Below are positions 1-6,285 of a stretch of 7,363 nucleotides of DNA, piece by piece. Location of the stretch: contig JAGOBX010000167.1 of the NCBI GenBank assembly GCA_017999075.1, forward strand, positions 1 to 7,363, given 5' to 3'. The translations under genes were made by a program, and so were the position numbers. The notes under the pieces are model-generated. The model had not been told where the DNA came from. It searched no databases and was given only the letters and a program-made list of their open reading frames with translations. The stretch's first letter is position 1. Every line of letters begins with the position of its first letter. Source of the DNA: JAGOBX01 sp017999075 [NCBI: Candidatus Babelota bacterium]. Its GTDB lineage: Bacteria > JAGOBX01.

Positions 1-2
1 CT

Positions 3-1085
3 GTTATACATCGCGCTGATTTGTTGGCGTATTTGATTAATAATAATAAAGGCGTATCAGTTGCAGGGACTTCAGGAAAATCTACTACCGCAGGAATAAC
101 AGGGTTTTTATTAAAAAAATGCGGAATACCAGTAAATATTATTACTGGCGCCGCAATAAAAAATATTGAAGAAAATATCGAACCTTTGAATTGTGTTACT
201 GGAGACTCAGATGTGTTTGTTATAGAAACTGATGAAAGTGACGGAAGCATAGTAAAGTTTAAACCTCATTTCTCATTACTCACCAACATATCAAAAGATC
301 ATAAAACAATAGAAGAACTTTTTATACTTTTTCAGGAATATATTGATAATACAAAAGAAAAAGTTTTTATAAATAAAGACGATCAGTTATCAATGAAACT
401 TAATTTACCGAAAAAAAATGTATTCTATATAGGAACAGATAAATCATCGGATTACAATATATCTGATATAATTGAAACCAGAACAGGTTCTGAATTTAAA
501 CTTAACGGAAAATCATATAAAATTAATATTCCTGGCGTTTATAACGTTTATAATTCCGCGTTTGGAATTGCAGTAGCTCAAAATTTTAAGTTTGAATATG
601 ATGAGATCTCTTCAGTTTTAGAAAAGTTTGAAGGAGTTGAAGATAGGTTTGACTGTATTAGAAAAGAAAATCCGCTTGTAGCATTTGACTATGCGCATAA
701 TCCCGCTAAGATAAATTCGCTTCTGCAGTTTGTAATAAAATTTTACGGAAGAACATTATTTATTTATCAGCCTCACGGGTTTCAGCCGACTTTATTTTTG
801 AAGAATGAATTGTATGATGTTTTCGGAAATTATTTTATAGGTGAAAATAAATTAATTTTGAAACCTATATTTTATGCCGGAGGTTCTGCAGAAAAAAAAA
901 TTTCTTCTGAAGAAATTGTAAAAGAGTTAAAAAATAAAGAAATTAATGTTGAATATGCGGCTGATGATAATTTTATAATTGATTATATAAATAAAAATAA
1001 AAAATTATATGATGCTGTTATTATTGCCGGCGCCAGAGATAAGAATTTAAAACAACTGTGTGATATAATTAATAAGTTATTTTGA
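3..1085 (+). CDS. MurC-type Mur ligase (UDP-N-acetylmuramate--alanine ligase-like), 5'-truncated by the window edge
   Basis: This is an ATP-dependent amide ligase of the Mur family, closest in pattern to MurC, which adds the first L-alanine to UDP-MurNAc in the cytoplasm. The open frame runs to the window's left edge. Codons before the TTG at 21 already read VIHRAD, matching the MurC segment ahead of the P-loop, so the true start lies upstream and roughly 80-100 residues (the N-terminal Rossmann domain) are missing. Visible motifs, numbered from base 3: P-loop GTSGKSTT at 22-29 (Lys26), ETDESDGS at 75-82, TNISKDH at 94-100, GVEDRF near 211-216, DYAHNP at 230-235, QPHGF at 256-260 and GARD at 343-346. 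Odd points: MurC normally has GTHGKTTT, and the C-terminal DYAHNP resembles MurE/FolC-type ligases more than the usual MurC histidine pair. The family is sure. The exact substrate is not, and a divergent MurC or a MurC-like paralogue are both possible. Confidence 0.85.
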   Translation, partial: VIHRADLLAYLINNNKGVSVAGTSGKSTTAGITGFLLKKCGIPVNIITGAAIKNIEENIEPLNCVTGDSDVFVIETDESDGSIVKFKPHFSLLTNISKDHKTIEELFILFQEYIDNTKEKVFINKDDQLSMKLNLPKKNVFYIGTDKSSDYNISDIIETRTGSEFKLNGKSYKINIPGVYNVYNSAFGIAVAQNFKFEYDEISSVLEKFEGVEDRFDCIRKENPLVAFDYAHNPAKINSLLQFVIKFYGRTLFIYQPHGFQPTLFLKNELYDVFGNYFIGENKLILKPIFYAGGSAEKKISSEEIVKELKNKEINVEYAADDNFIIDYINKNKKLYDAVIIAGARDKNLKQLCDIINKLF

Positions 1086-1098
1086 CCGTGAAAATATC

Positions 1099-1119
1099 AA
1101 TTTTTTCCTTGAAAAAATT
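1099..1119. terminator. AT-rich hairpin between convergent genes, possible transcript-end signal
   Basis: Perfect 9-base arms (AATTTTTTC at 1099-1107 and GAAAAAATT at 1111-1119) flank a CTT loop. The hairpin lies 13 bases after the Mur ligase stop and 35 bases after the MazG-like stop, in the 69-base convergent gap. It has only one G:C pair and no clean U tract, so it is not a textbook intrinsic terminator. A closely similar element occurs in the other convergent gap (4343-4361), which is the main reason to list it. Confidence 0.35.
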
Positions 1120-1154
1120 TAAAAACTTGGAATCTTATATTTATTGAATATAAA

Positions 1155-1487
1155 TTAATCAAATTTTTTTCTTTTCAATTCCAGATTTTTTGAGTAAAGC
1201 GATTCCCATTTTGATATTTTTGAGTTTATATAATCGAATTTTGTTTTTAATGACGAATCAAGATCTACGCCATATAAATTCGCAAGTTCAAATACGCAAA
1301 CCATCACATCGCAAAGTTCAGCTTTTATTTTATCTGTTCCTGTATCTTGACCGTAAATTTCTTTTTCCATAATTTCTTTGCCTAATTCACCGGTTTCCTC
1401 AGTTAGGGCAATGTATGCTCCTATACGAGGATGAGATATATTTTTGAATAATACTGATACAGTATCCTGGCATTCTTTTATGTTCAT
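1155..1487 (-). CDS. MazG-like nucleotide pyrophosphohydrolase
   Basis: This is a small (110-residue) all-alpha NTP pyrophosphohydrolase of the MazG-like superfamily. Relatives hydrolyse nucleoside triphosphates to the monophosphate and pyrophosphate, with Mg held by clustered acidic residues, often as a nucleotide-pool cleaning step. The signature is present: EETGE at 30-34 (the EExxE motif) and ELCD at 57-60 (the ExxD motif), followed by helical FELANLYGVDLDSSLKTKF and a Lys/Arg-rich tail. The length fits single-domain members rather than the two-domain MazG of E. coli (about 260 residues). The start is supported by a strong AAGGAG eight bases upstream. It lies 99 bases downstream of the radical SAM gene on the same strand, with a hairpin between, so co-transcription is uncertain. 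The nucleotide substrate cannot be predicted from sequence. Confidence 0.85.
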   Translation of the reverse strand: MNIKECQDTVSVLFKNISHPRIGAYIALTEETGELGKEIMEKEIYGQDTGTDKIKAELCDVMVCVFELANLYGVDLDSSLKTKFDYINSKISKWESLYSKNLELKRKKFD

Positions 1488-1495
1488 ATCAAAAA

Positions 1496-1501
1496 CTCCT
1501 T
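1496..1501 (-). promoter_or_regulatory. Ribosome binding site of the MazG-like gene
   Basis: AAGGAG on the - strand, eight bases from the ATG ending at 1487. It is a near-perfect Shine-Dalgarno sequence and decides the start codon. Confidence 0.85.
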
Positions 1502-1550
1502 AAAAAATACATTTATATTAATTATTGCTTGAATCCAATTATTTAAATAA

Positions 1551-1582
1551 TTTTGAGGCTTGTTATTTTTGTTGCCTCAAAA
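1551..1582 (-). terminator. Hairpin just after the radical SAM gene, possible terminator
   Basis: Perfect 9-base inverted repeat (TTTTGAGGC at 1551-1559, GCCTCAAAA at 1574-1582) with a 14-base AT-rich loop and a GAGGC/GCCTC core. It begins 4 bases past the TAA stop of the radical SAM gene, the expected place for a terminator or a 3'-end stabilising stem. The tail after the stem on the - strand (TTATTTAAATAATT) is AT-rich but not a pure U tract, so termination would be weak or partial. The rest of the 99-base gap up to the MazG-like gene is AT-rich with no clear promoter. Confidence 0.45.
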
Positions 1583-1586
1583 AAAA

Positions 1587-3077
1587 TTATGAATATTCGA
1601 TTTTTTTTTCTGGAAACCTTGTTTTATTATTTTTTTGGAACTGGATTCCTTTTTTAAAACTTAATTTTATACCGGAAATTAAAAATATATTGTCACGTAT
1701 TTCTAACAATTTATAACGCAGCCATAACTTGTAATTTTTGTTTTTAAACAAGAAAAAACACCTGATTTTATTTAAAAAAATCTGCAGTTTCAGGTAAGGC
1801 TGTTCTTTTAAATAAAAGGGAGAGCTTTTATCCGATACCCAGTAATTTTCTGAAATATAACCTGATTTAAGGCAGTTCTTGTATAATTCTGTTCCAGGAA
1901 AAATTGTAAGAATACCCCATCCGCCTGAAGAAGGTTTGGCTGTTTTTAAAATGTTTAACGTTTCACTGATAGTTGTATTGTTTTCACCTTGATTGCCTAC
2001 CATCAGAAAAATGTCGGGAATAATGTTATATTTTTCTGCAGATTTCACGGCATTAATTATTTCTGACTGAGAAATATGTTTATTAATATTTTTTAATATT
2101 ACAGGAGAACCGGATTCAACTCCGTAATTAATTGCAAAACATCCGGATTTTTTCATCAATGAAAGCATTTCATCATCTATTGTTTTTACATTTGTTTCGC
2201 AAATCCAGCAGATATCCATATTTTTTTTGATTATTCCGTTGCAGATTTCCATCACCCTATTTTTGTTTATGGTAAATGCGTCGTCTATAATATTGATAAA
2301 TTTCACATCGTGATTTTTATATAGATATTCAATTTCTTCGATTACATTTTCTGCGCTTCTGTATCGAACCTTATTTCCCCAGAATGCAGAAGTTGAACAA
2401 TATGAGCATTTGAAAGGACAGCCGCGGGATGTAATAATCGACATTGATTTAAGTTCGCTGATTTTTTTGCCTTTAAAGGAAAATCTATCATCGTAATGGT
2501 TAAACTTGATTAAATCGTTTGGCAATGTTTCAAATTTCGGATATGGAAATTCGTCGAGATTTAGTAATGGTTCGCGTTTTTCTGTTATTATTGTTTTACC
2601 GTTTTTTATAAAACATAACCCGTTTATTTTTTCAAAATCATCCTGATGATTTTTTAATTTGCCGAGTAGTTCAGTGAAAGTAAGTTCTCCTTCGCCTAAA
2701 ACTATAAAATCAATAAAATTGTTATTTTCAATTGTTTGAACTGGCAGAGCAGTTACATGAGGTCCGCCAAGTACGGATATTATTTTAGGATTGATTGTTT
2801 TAATGGTTTTAATAAACTTATAAACAAGCGCTCTTCGGTCGGTATAACATGAAATTCCTATTAAATCAGGAGATATTGAAACAATTTTATCTGCCGCTTC
2901 ATTAAAAGTACATTTAGTTAAATTATAAACATAAATATCAATGTCATTTAATTTTTTTAAAGCATATTCTTTTAAATAATATAATCCAAGCGATGGAAAA
3001 ATAATTTCTTTGTGCAATTTTGTGTAACCGTTGTCAACATCTTCGGTTATAGGAATATCAATTAAAATAACTTTCAT
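1587..3077 (-). CDS. B12-binding-domain radical SAM protein, substrate unknown
   Basis: A 496-residue radical SAM enzyme of the cobalamin-binding-domain (BchE/YgiQ-like, class B) architecture. Residues about 1-140 form the B12-binding-type Rossmann domain, with PSLGLYYLKEYA at 28-39, LIGISC at 72-77, the glycine turn VLGGPHVTALP at 102-112 and GEGE at 128-131. The canonical cobalamin ligand motif DxHxxG is not visible, as in many members, so cobalamin binding is inferred. The radical SAM barrel follows, with the 4Fe-4S motif C220-x3-C224-x2-C227 in SRGCPFKCSYCS, then IIDDAF at 263-268, CETN at 292-295, YGVESGS at 318-324 and IFPGTELY at 392-399. The last 60 or so residues are basic and unassigned. 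Such enzymes perform radical methylations, cyclisations or rearrangements, often on lipids, cofactors or secondary metabolites. No pathway partner is adjacent and the specific reaction cannot be named. The ATG at 3077 has only a weak AGAG upstream. Confidence 0.88.
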   Translation of the reverse strand: MKVILIDIPITEDVDNGYTKLHKEIIFPSLGLYYLKEYALKKLNDIDIYVYNLTKCTFNEAADKIVSISPDLIGISCYTDRRALVYKFIKTIKTINPKIISVLGGPHVTALPVQTIENNNFIDFIVLGEGELTFTELLGKLKNHQDDFEKINGLCFIKNGKTIITEKREPLLNLDEFPYPKFETLPNDLIKFNHYDDRFSFKGKKISELKSMSIITSRGCPFKCSYCSTSAFWGNKVRYRSAENVIEEIEYLYKNHDVKFINIIDDAFTINKNRVMEICNGIIKKNMDICWICETNVKTIDDEMLSLMKKSGCFAINYGVESGSPVILKNINKHISQSEIINAVKSAEKYNIIPDIFLMVGNQGENNTTISETLNILKTAKPSSGGWGILTIFPGTELYKNCLKSGYISENYWVSDKSSPFYLKEQPYLKLQIFLNKIRCFFLFKNKNYKLWLRYKLLEIRDNIFLISGIKLSFKKGIQFQKNNKTRFPEKKIEYS

Positions 3078-3084
3078 TCACTCT

Positions 3085-3112
3085 ATTTTAACTGAAATAA
3101 TAAATATTTCAA
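3085..3112 (-). promoter_or_regulatory. Putative sigma-70-type promoter of the radical SAM gene
   Basis: On the - strand, TTGAAA (3107-3112) is followed after 16 bases by TAAAAT (3085-3090). Only 7 bases (AGAGTGA) then separate the -10 from the ATG at 3077, so transcription would start at or within a base or so of the start codon. AGAG could alternatively be a weak ribosome binding site if transcription starts further upstream. The match is good, but AT-rich sequence gives many false hits. Confidence 0.4.
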
Positions 3113-3119
3113 TTTTTAT

Positions 3120-3147
3120 TTGCAGTTTTAAAAAAAAAAAGTAATAT
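3120..3147 (+). promoter_or_regulatory. Putative lpxB promoter with an A11 spacer tract
   Basis: TTGCAG (3120-3125), a 16-base spacer and TAATAT (3142-3147), with 7 bases to the lpxB ATG at 3155. The spacer contains an uninterrupted run of 11 A (3130-3140). No Shine-Dalgarno sequence is present between the -10 and the ATG, so if this promoter is real the transcript would be essentially leaderless. This is inferred from sequence match and position only. Confidence 0.4.
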
Positions 3148-3154
3148 TTTTACA

Positions 3155-4285
3155 ATGAAAAAAATTTTTATTATTACCGGAGAACAATCCGGAGATATGC
3201 ATGGAGCAGCGTTAGTAGAATCTTTGAAAAAATTTTCAAAAGAAGAAATAGAGTTTCATTGCATAGGCGGGAATTTTTTGAAACAGCAGGGCGCTGTAAT
3301 ATTCAAGTCAATAGAGCAGCTCTCTGTGATAGGAATAATTGAAGTTATAAAAAAAATTTTCTTTTTCAAGAAATTATTGAATGAAACCATAAGGTATATA
3401 CTTAAGCTTCAGCCTGACGTGATTATATTTATTGATTATCCCGGATTTAACCTGAAACTTGCAGAAAAACTAAAATCATATTCTGATATAAAATCAAAAC
3501 TTGTTTATTACATTTCTCCTCAAATATGGGCGTGGCATACTTCTCGGGTATATAAAATAAATTCGTTGATGGATAAAATACTTGTGATTTTCAGGTTTGA
3601 AAAAGAATTTTATGAAAAATATGTTGTGAATAACGGTAAAATTGTTTTTGTCGGACACCCGCTTTTAAAACGTATTAATCCTGAATTTTATTATGAAAAT
3701 AAAAATATTCGTAAAAAAATTATTGCCCTGCTTCCGGGAAGCAGGGTTAATGAAATAATAAAAATTTTACCATGCATGATAGAAGTTTCAAAAAAAATAC
3801 TATCGGAATTTCCAGAATATAAAATTATTGTATCTGCATCAGATATTAATAAAATAAGTTTGATAAAGAAATATTTGAAAAATGCCGGCAGTAATTTTTT
3901 TGTTATAGCTGGAAATACTTATTCTATAATTCAAAATTCGGAATGTGTAATAGTATCTTCAGGAACAGCTACTTTAGAAACAGGAATTATCGGAGCTCCT
4001 ATGATACCTGTTTATAAAGTTAATTATTTTACAGGACTTCTTGGAAAAATGGTTATAAAAATAAAGAATATTGCACTTATAAATATTGTATTGAATAAAA
4101 CTGTAGTTAAAGAATTTATACAGGATAATATGAAATCTGATTTGCTCTATCCAGAAGTGAAAAAAATTTTAACAGATAAAAAATATGCGGAATCCATACA
4201 TCATGAACTGATTAAATCAAGAGAAATTTTGAAATTGGATTCTAAAAGTTTTCCCGCATATAAAGAAATTATGGAAATTTTATAA
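3155..4285 (+). CDS. lpxB: Lipid-A-disaccharide synthase LpxB
   Basis: This glycosyltransferase (family GT19) joins UDP-2,3-diacylglucosamine to lipid X (2,3-diacylglucosamine 1-phosphate), giving the tetra-acylated disaccharide 1-phosphate of lipid A and releasing UDP. It acts at the cytoplasmic face of the inner membrane. Its 376 residues match the usual length of about 380. Diagnostic motifs appear in order: GEQSGD at 9-14, LSVIGIIEV at 56-64, FIDYPGFNL at 92-100, YISPQIWAW at 119-127, FVGHPL at 165-170, LLPGSRVNEI at 192-201, SSGTATLETG at 268-277 and a C-terminal KEFIQ at 319-323, where relatives have PEFxQ. The protein is complete and rich in Lys and Ile, in line with the base composition. 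It stands alone rather than in an lpxD-fabZ-lpxA-lpxB cluster: the left neighbour is divergent and the right one convergent. There is no ribosome binding site at the ATG. Confidence 0.97.
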   Translation: MKKIFIITGEQSGDMHGAALVESLKKFSKEEIEFHCIGGNFLKQQGAVIFKSIEQLSVIGIIEVIKKIFFFKKLLNETIRYILKLQPDVIIFIDYPGFNLKLAEKLKSYSDIKSKLVYYISPQIWAWHTSRVYKINSLMDKILVIFRFEKEFYEKYVVNNGKIVFVGHPLLKRINPEFYYENKNIRKKIIALLPGSRVNEIIKILPCMIEVSKKILSEFPEYKIIVSASDINKISLIKKYLKNAGSNFFVIAGNTYSIIQNSECVIVSSGTATLETGIIGAPMIPVYKVNYFTGLLGKMVIKIKNIALINIVLNKTVVKEFIQDNMKSDLLYPEVKKILTDKKYAESIHHELIKSREILKLDSKSFPAYKEIMEIL

Positions 4286-4342
4286 TCTTAAATATATTGC
4301 AGCAGTCATTAAGAAATATAACTGAAATATGTTCAAAATTAT

Positions 4343-4361
4343 AAAATTTCCTTGAAAATTT
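4343..4361. terminator. AT-rich imperfect hairpin between lpxB and htpG, possible transcript-end signal
   Basis: AAAATTTC (4343-4350) and GAAAATTT (4354-4361) pair at 7 of 8 positions around a CTT loop (4351-4353). It begins 4 bases after the htpG stop codon and 57 bases after the lpxB stop, in the 80-base convergent gap. The loop, closing C:G pair and flanking T/A arms match the element at 1099-1119. There is no classical GC stem with a U tract, and nothing else recognisable in the gap. Confidence 0.3.
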
Positions 4362-4365
4362 AAAT

Positions 4366-6261
4366 CTATTGCTTGGCATTTACAGCCATATTAACTGTTT
4401 CTTTCATTATATCCATTATTCTTGAAGTGAAATCTGCAGGCTCTATTCCTGATATACCGTCAATCATCTGAGCGCTGTCGAATAACTGAATACATATATT
4501 TTTTAATAAATCCGATTCTTTATTCAGAATATAAAGTTTTGTCAATCCTTTTATCAATTGGTTTTTAGGATTTATTTGAAGAATTTTTTTGCTTGTTTTA
4601 AAATCTTTATTCATCATCTGAAGAATTTTTTGTATATGCGAACTCATATTATCTGGATTGACAAGGCAGCAGGGAGAATCTGTTAATCTATCTGTTTCGA
4701 TTACGGTTATAACTTTATCGCCAAGCGTATCCCTATAGAATTTAAGGAAATCTTCAAACTCATTTTTTTCTTCTTTAGAAAGTTTTTGTTCCTGGTTATC
4801 AGAATCTTCTGATTTTATATTTTTCACAAAATCAAGGTTTGAGTTATCTATAGATTTGAATTCCATATCTTCAAATTTCATAAGAGACGAAAGTATAATT
4901 TCATCGATTGGTTCGGTTAAAAATAAAACATCGACATTTTTCTTTTTAAATATTTCAAGATAAGGACTTTTTTCAATATTTTTTTTATCTGTCCCTGAAA
5001 TGAAATATATTTCTTTTTGACCTTCTTTTTTAGACTCAATATATTCCTTTAATGTAATTATTTTATTGTCCGGTGCAAGCAATGTGTTGAATAATAAAAG
5101 AGCCGCAAGTTTTTCTCTGTTTGAAAAATCAGAATTAACGCCTTCTTTTAATTCTCTGCTGAATTCTTTATAGAAAATTTCATATTTAGGTCTATCTGTA
5201 TTTATCATTGAATCGAGTTCATTAATGACACTTTTAATTATTACATTTTTGATTTTCTGAACAACAGAATTGTTTTGAATAGTTTCACGAGAAATGTTTA
5301 GAGGTATATCAGGAGAATCAACAATTCCTTTTATAAACCTGAAATATGAAGGAAGTAAATCTTTGCATTCTTCCTGAATCAATACTTTATTTGAATACAA
5401 ACTTAAACCATAATCTTTTTCAGGCATACCGAAAAGATTATAATTTTTTTCAGGGCAGTATATAAGCATATAAAATTGTATAGGAGCGTCGGAATGTTTG
5501 TGAATTTTAAACATTGGAGTTTCAGAACTGTGAGATATGAATTTATAAAATTCTTTGTATTCTTCATCTTTAACCTGCGAAGCCTGTTTGGTCCATATAG
5601 CTTCAATTTCATTTGCTTTTTCATTCTCAATATAAACAGGATATCTTAAAAAATTGGAATATTTTTTTATTACATTTTTTACCCGTTCTTTTTCAAGAAA
5701 TTCTTGTTCTTCATCTTTCAGATAAACAATAACTTCTGTACCTCTGTCTTTTTTTTCTGTTTCTTCAAGCGTATATGAATTTGAACCGTCACAGCTCCAT
5801 TTATACGCGGGTTCATCTTTAATGTAAGATTTTGTGATTACTTCTATTTTTTTTGCAACAATGAATGATGAATAAAACCCAACGCCGAATTGTCCTATTA
5901 TGTCTTCAATATTTTTTCCTTCTTTCGACATATTTTCAATAAAAGTTTTTGTTCCTGATTTTGCTATTGTACCGATATTTTCTATAAGTTCGGATTTTGT
6001 CATACCGATTCCGGTATCTTTGACAATTATTGATTTTTCCGATTTGTCAAATTCTATCCGCACACATAATTCTGAACCTGCTCCATAAACTTTGTCTTCA
6101 TTAGTCAGCAGTAAATAATTTATTTTATTTAATGCGTCAGAAGCGTTTGAAACAAGTTCTCTTATGAAAATCTCTTTATTGGTATAAAGAGAATAGGCTA
6201 AGATATGAAGTAATTGTTTTACTTCCGCCTGAAATTCGAATTTTTCATTTTTTGGTTCCAT
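4366..6261 (-). CDS. htpG: Molecular chaperone HtpG (bacterial Hsp90)
   Basis: An ATP-dependent dimeric cytosolic chaperone that remodels partly folded clients, classically together with DnaK/DnaJ. Its 631 residues match the usual 620-640. The N-terminal GHKL ATPase domain shows RELVSNASDALNK at 34-46 (catalytic Glu35, Mg-binding Asn39), DTGIGM at 82-87, GTIAKSGT at 97-104 and GQFGVGFYSSF at 123-133. The middle domain has IWTK at 222-225 and the catalytic loop NISRETIQ at 322-329 (Arg325 expected to contact the ATP gamma-phosphate). The C-terminal dimerisation domain contains TDSPCCLV and a Met-rich helix, and the protein ends NAKQ without the eukaryotic MEEVD tail. All key residues are present, so it should be active. 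The ATG lies 24 bases past the J-protein stop, in a likely chaperone operon. No internal promoter was evident. Confidence 0.97.
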   Translation of the reverse strand: MEPKNEKFEFQAEVKQLLHILAYSLYTNKEIFIRELVSNASDALNKINYLLLTNEDKVYGAGSELCVRIEFDKSEKSIIVKDTGIGMTKSELIENIGTIAKSGTKTFIENMSKEGKNIEDIIGQFGVGFYSSFIVAKKIEVITKSYIKDEPAYKWSCDGSNSYTLEETEKKDRGTEVIVYLKDEEQEFLEKERVKNVIKKYSNFLRYPVYIENEKANEIEAIWTKQASQVKDEEYKEFYKFISHSSETPMFKIHKHSDAPIQFYMLIYCPEKNYNLFGMPEKDYGLSLYSNKVLIQEECKDLLPSYFRFIKGIVDSPDIPLNISRETIQNNSVVQKIKNVIIKSVINELDSMINTDRPKYEIFYKEFSRELKEGVNSDFSNREKLAALLLFNTLLAPDNKIITLKEYIESKKEGQKEIYFISGTDKKNIEKSPYLEIFKKKNVDVLFLTEPIDEIILSSLMKFEDMEFKSIDNSNLDFVKNIKSEDSDNQEQKLSKEEKNEFEDFLKFYRDTLGDKVITVIETDRLTDSPCCLVNPDNMSSHIQKILQMMNKDFKTSKKILQINPKNQLIKGLTKLYILNKESDLLKNICIQLFDSAQMIDGISGIEPADFTSRIMDIMKETVNMAVNAKQ

Positions 6262-6273
6262 AATAAAATATAT

Positions 6274-6279
6274 CTCCTT
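6274..6279 (-). promoter_or_regulatory. Ribosome binding site of htpG
   Basis: AAGGAG on the - strand, 12 bases before the ATG. The spacing is longer than the optimal 5-9 bases. The codon just before the ATG is an in-frame ATT at 9 bases, but ATG is the more probable start because the protein begins there as expected for the family. Confidence 0.75.
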
Positions 6280-6285
6280 AAAAAA

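Noticed and set aside
892-900. A9 run in the Mur ligase (with a similar A9 on the coding strand of the radical SAM gene at 1601-1609), as contingency loci
   Set aside because: Both are Lys-codon runs in intact frames, and runs of 8-9 A are expected in Lys-rich genes of this base composition. Without read-level length variation there is no case.
1537-1552. Perfect 16-base palindrome AATTATTTAAATAATT upstream of the MazG-like gene, as a possible operator
   Set aside because: It is made only of A and T. A palindrome of this size is expected a few times by chance in 7 kb of such AT-rich sequence, and nothing else marks it as an operator.
3093-3111. Inverted repeat TGAAATA-5-TATTTCA in the divergent spacer, as a possible shared operator
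   Set aside because: It has 7-base arms with a single G:C pair, too common in this composition. It overlaps the putative -35 of the radical SAM gene, which explains part of the pattern.
3078-3154. Small RNA or riboswitch in the lpxB/radical SAM spacer
   Set aside because: The spacer is 77 bases, AT-rich and almost fully taken up by the two promoter candidates. No GC-bearing stem is present.
5403-5630. Open frame of 75 codons inside htpG, and other small frames at 1190-1372, 1525-1716, 5900-6088 and 6774-6971
   Set aside because: They overlap well-supported genes in other frames or strands, show no family motif and have no convincing ribosome binding site.
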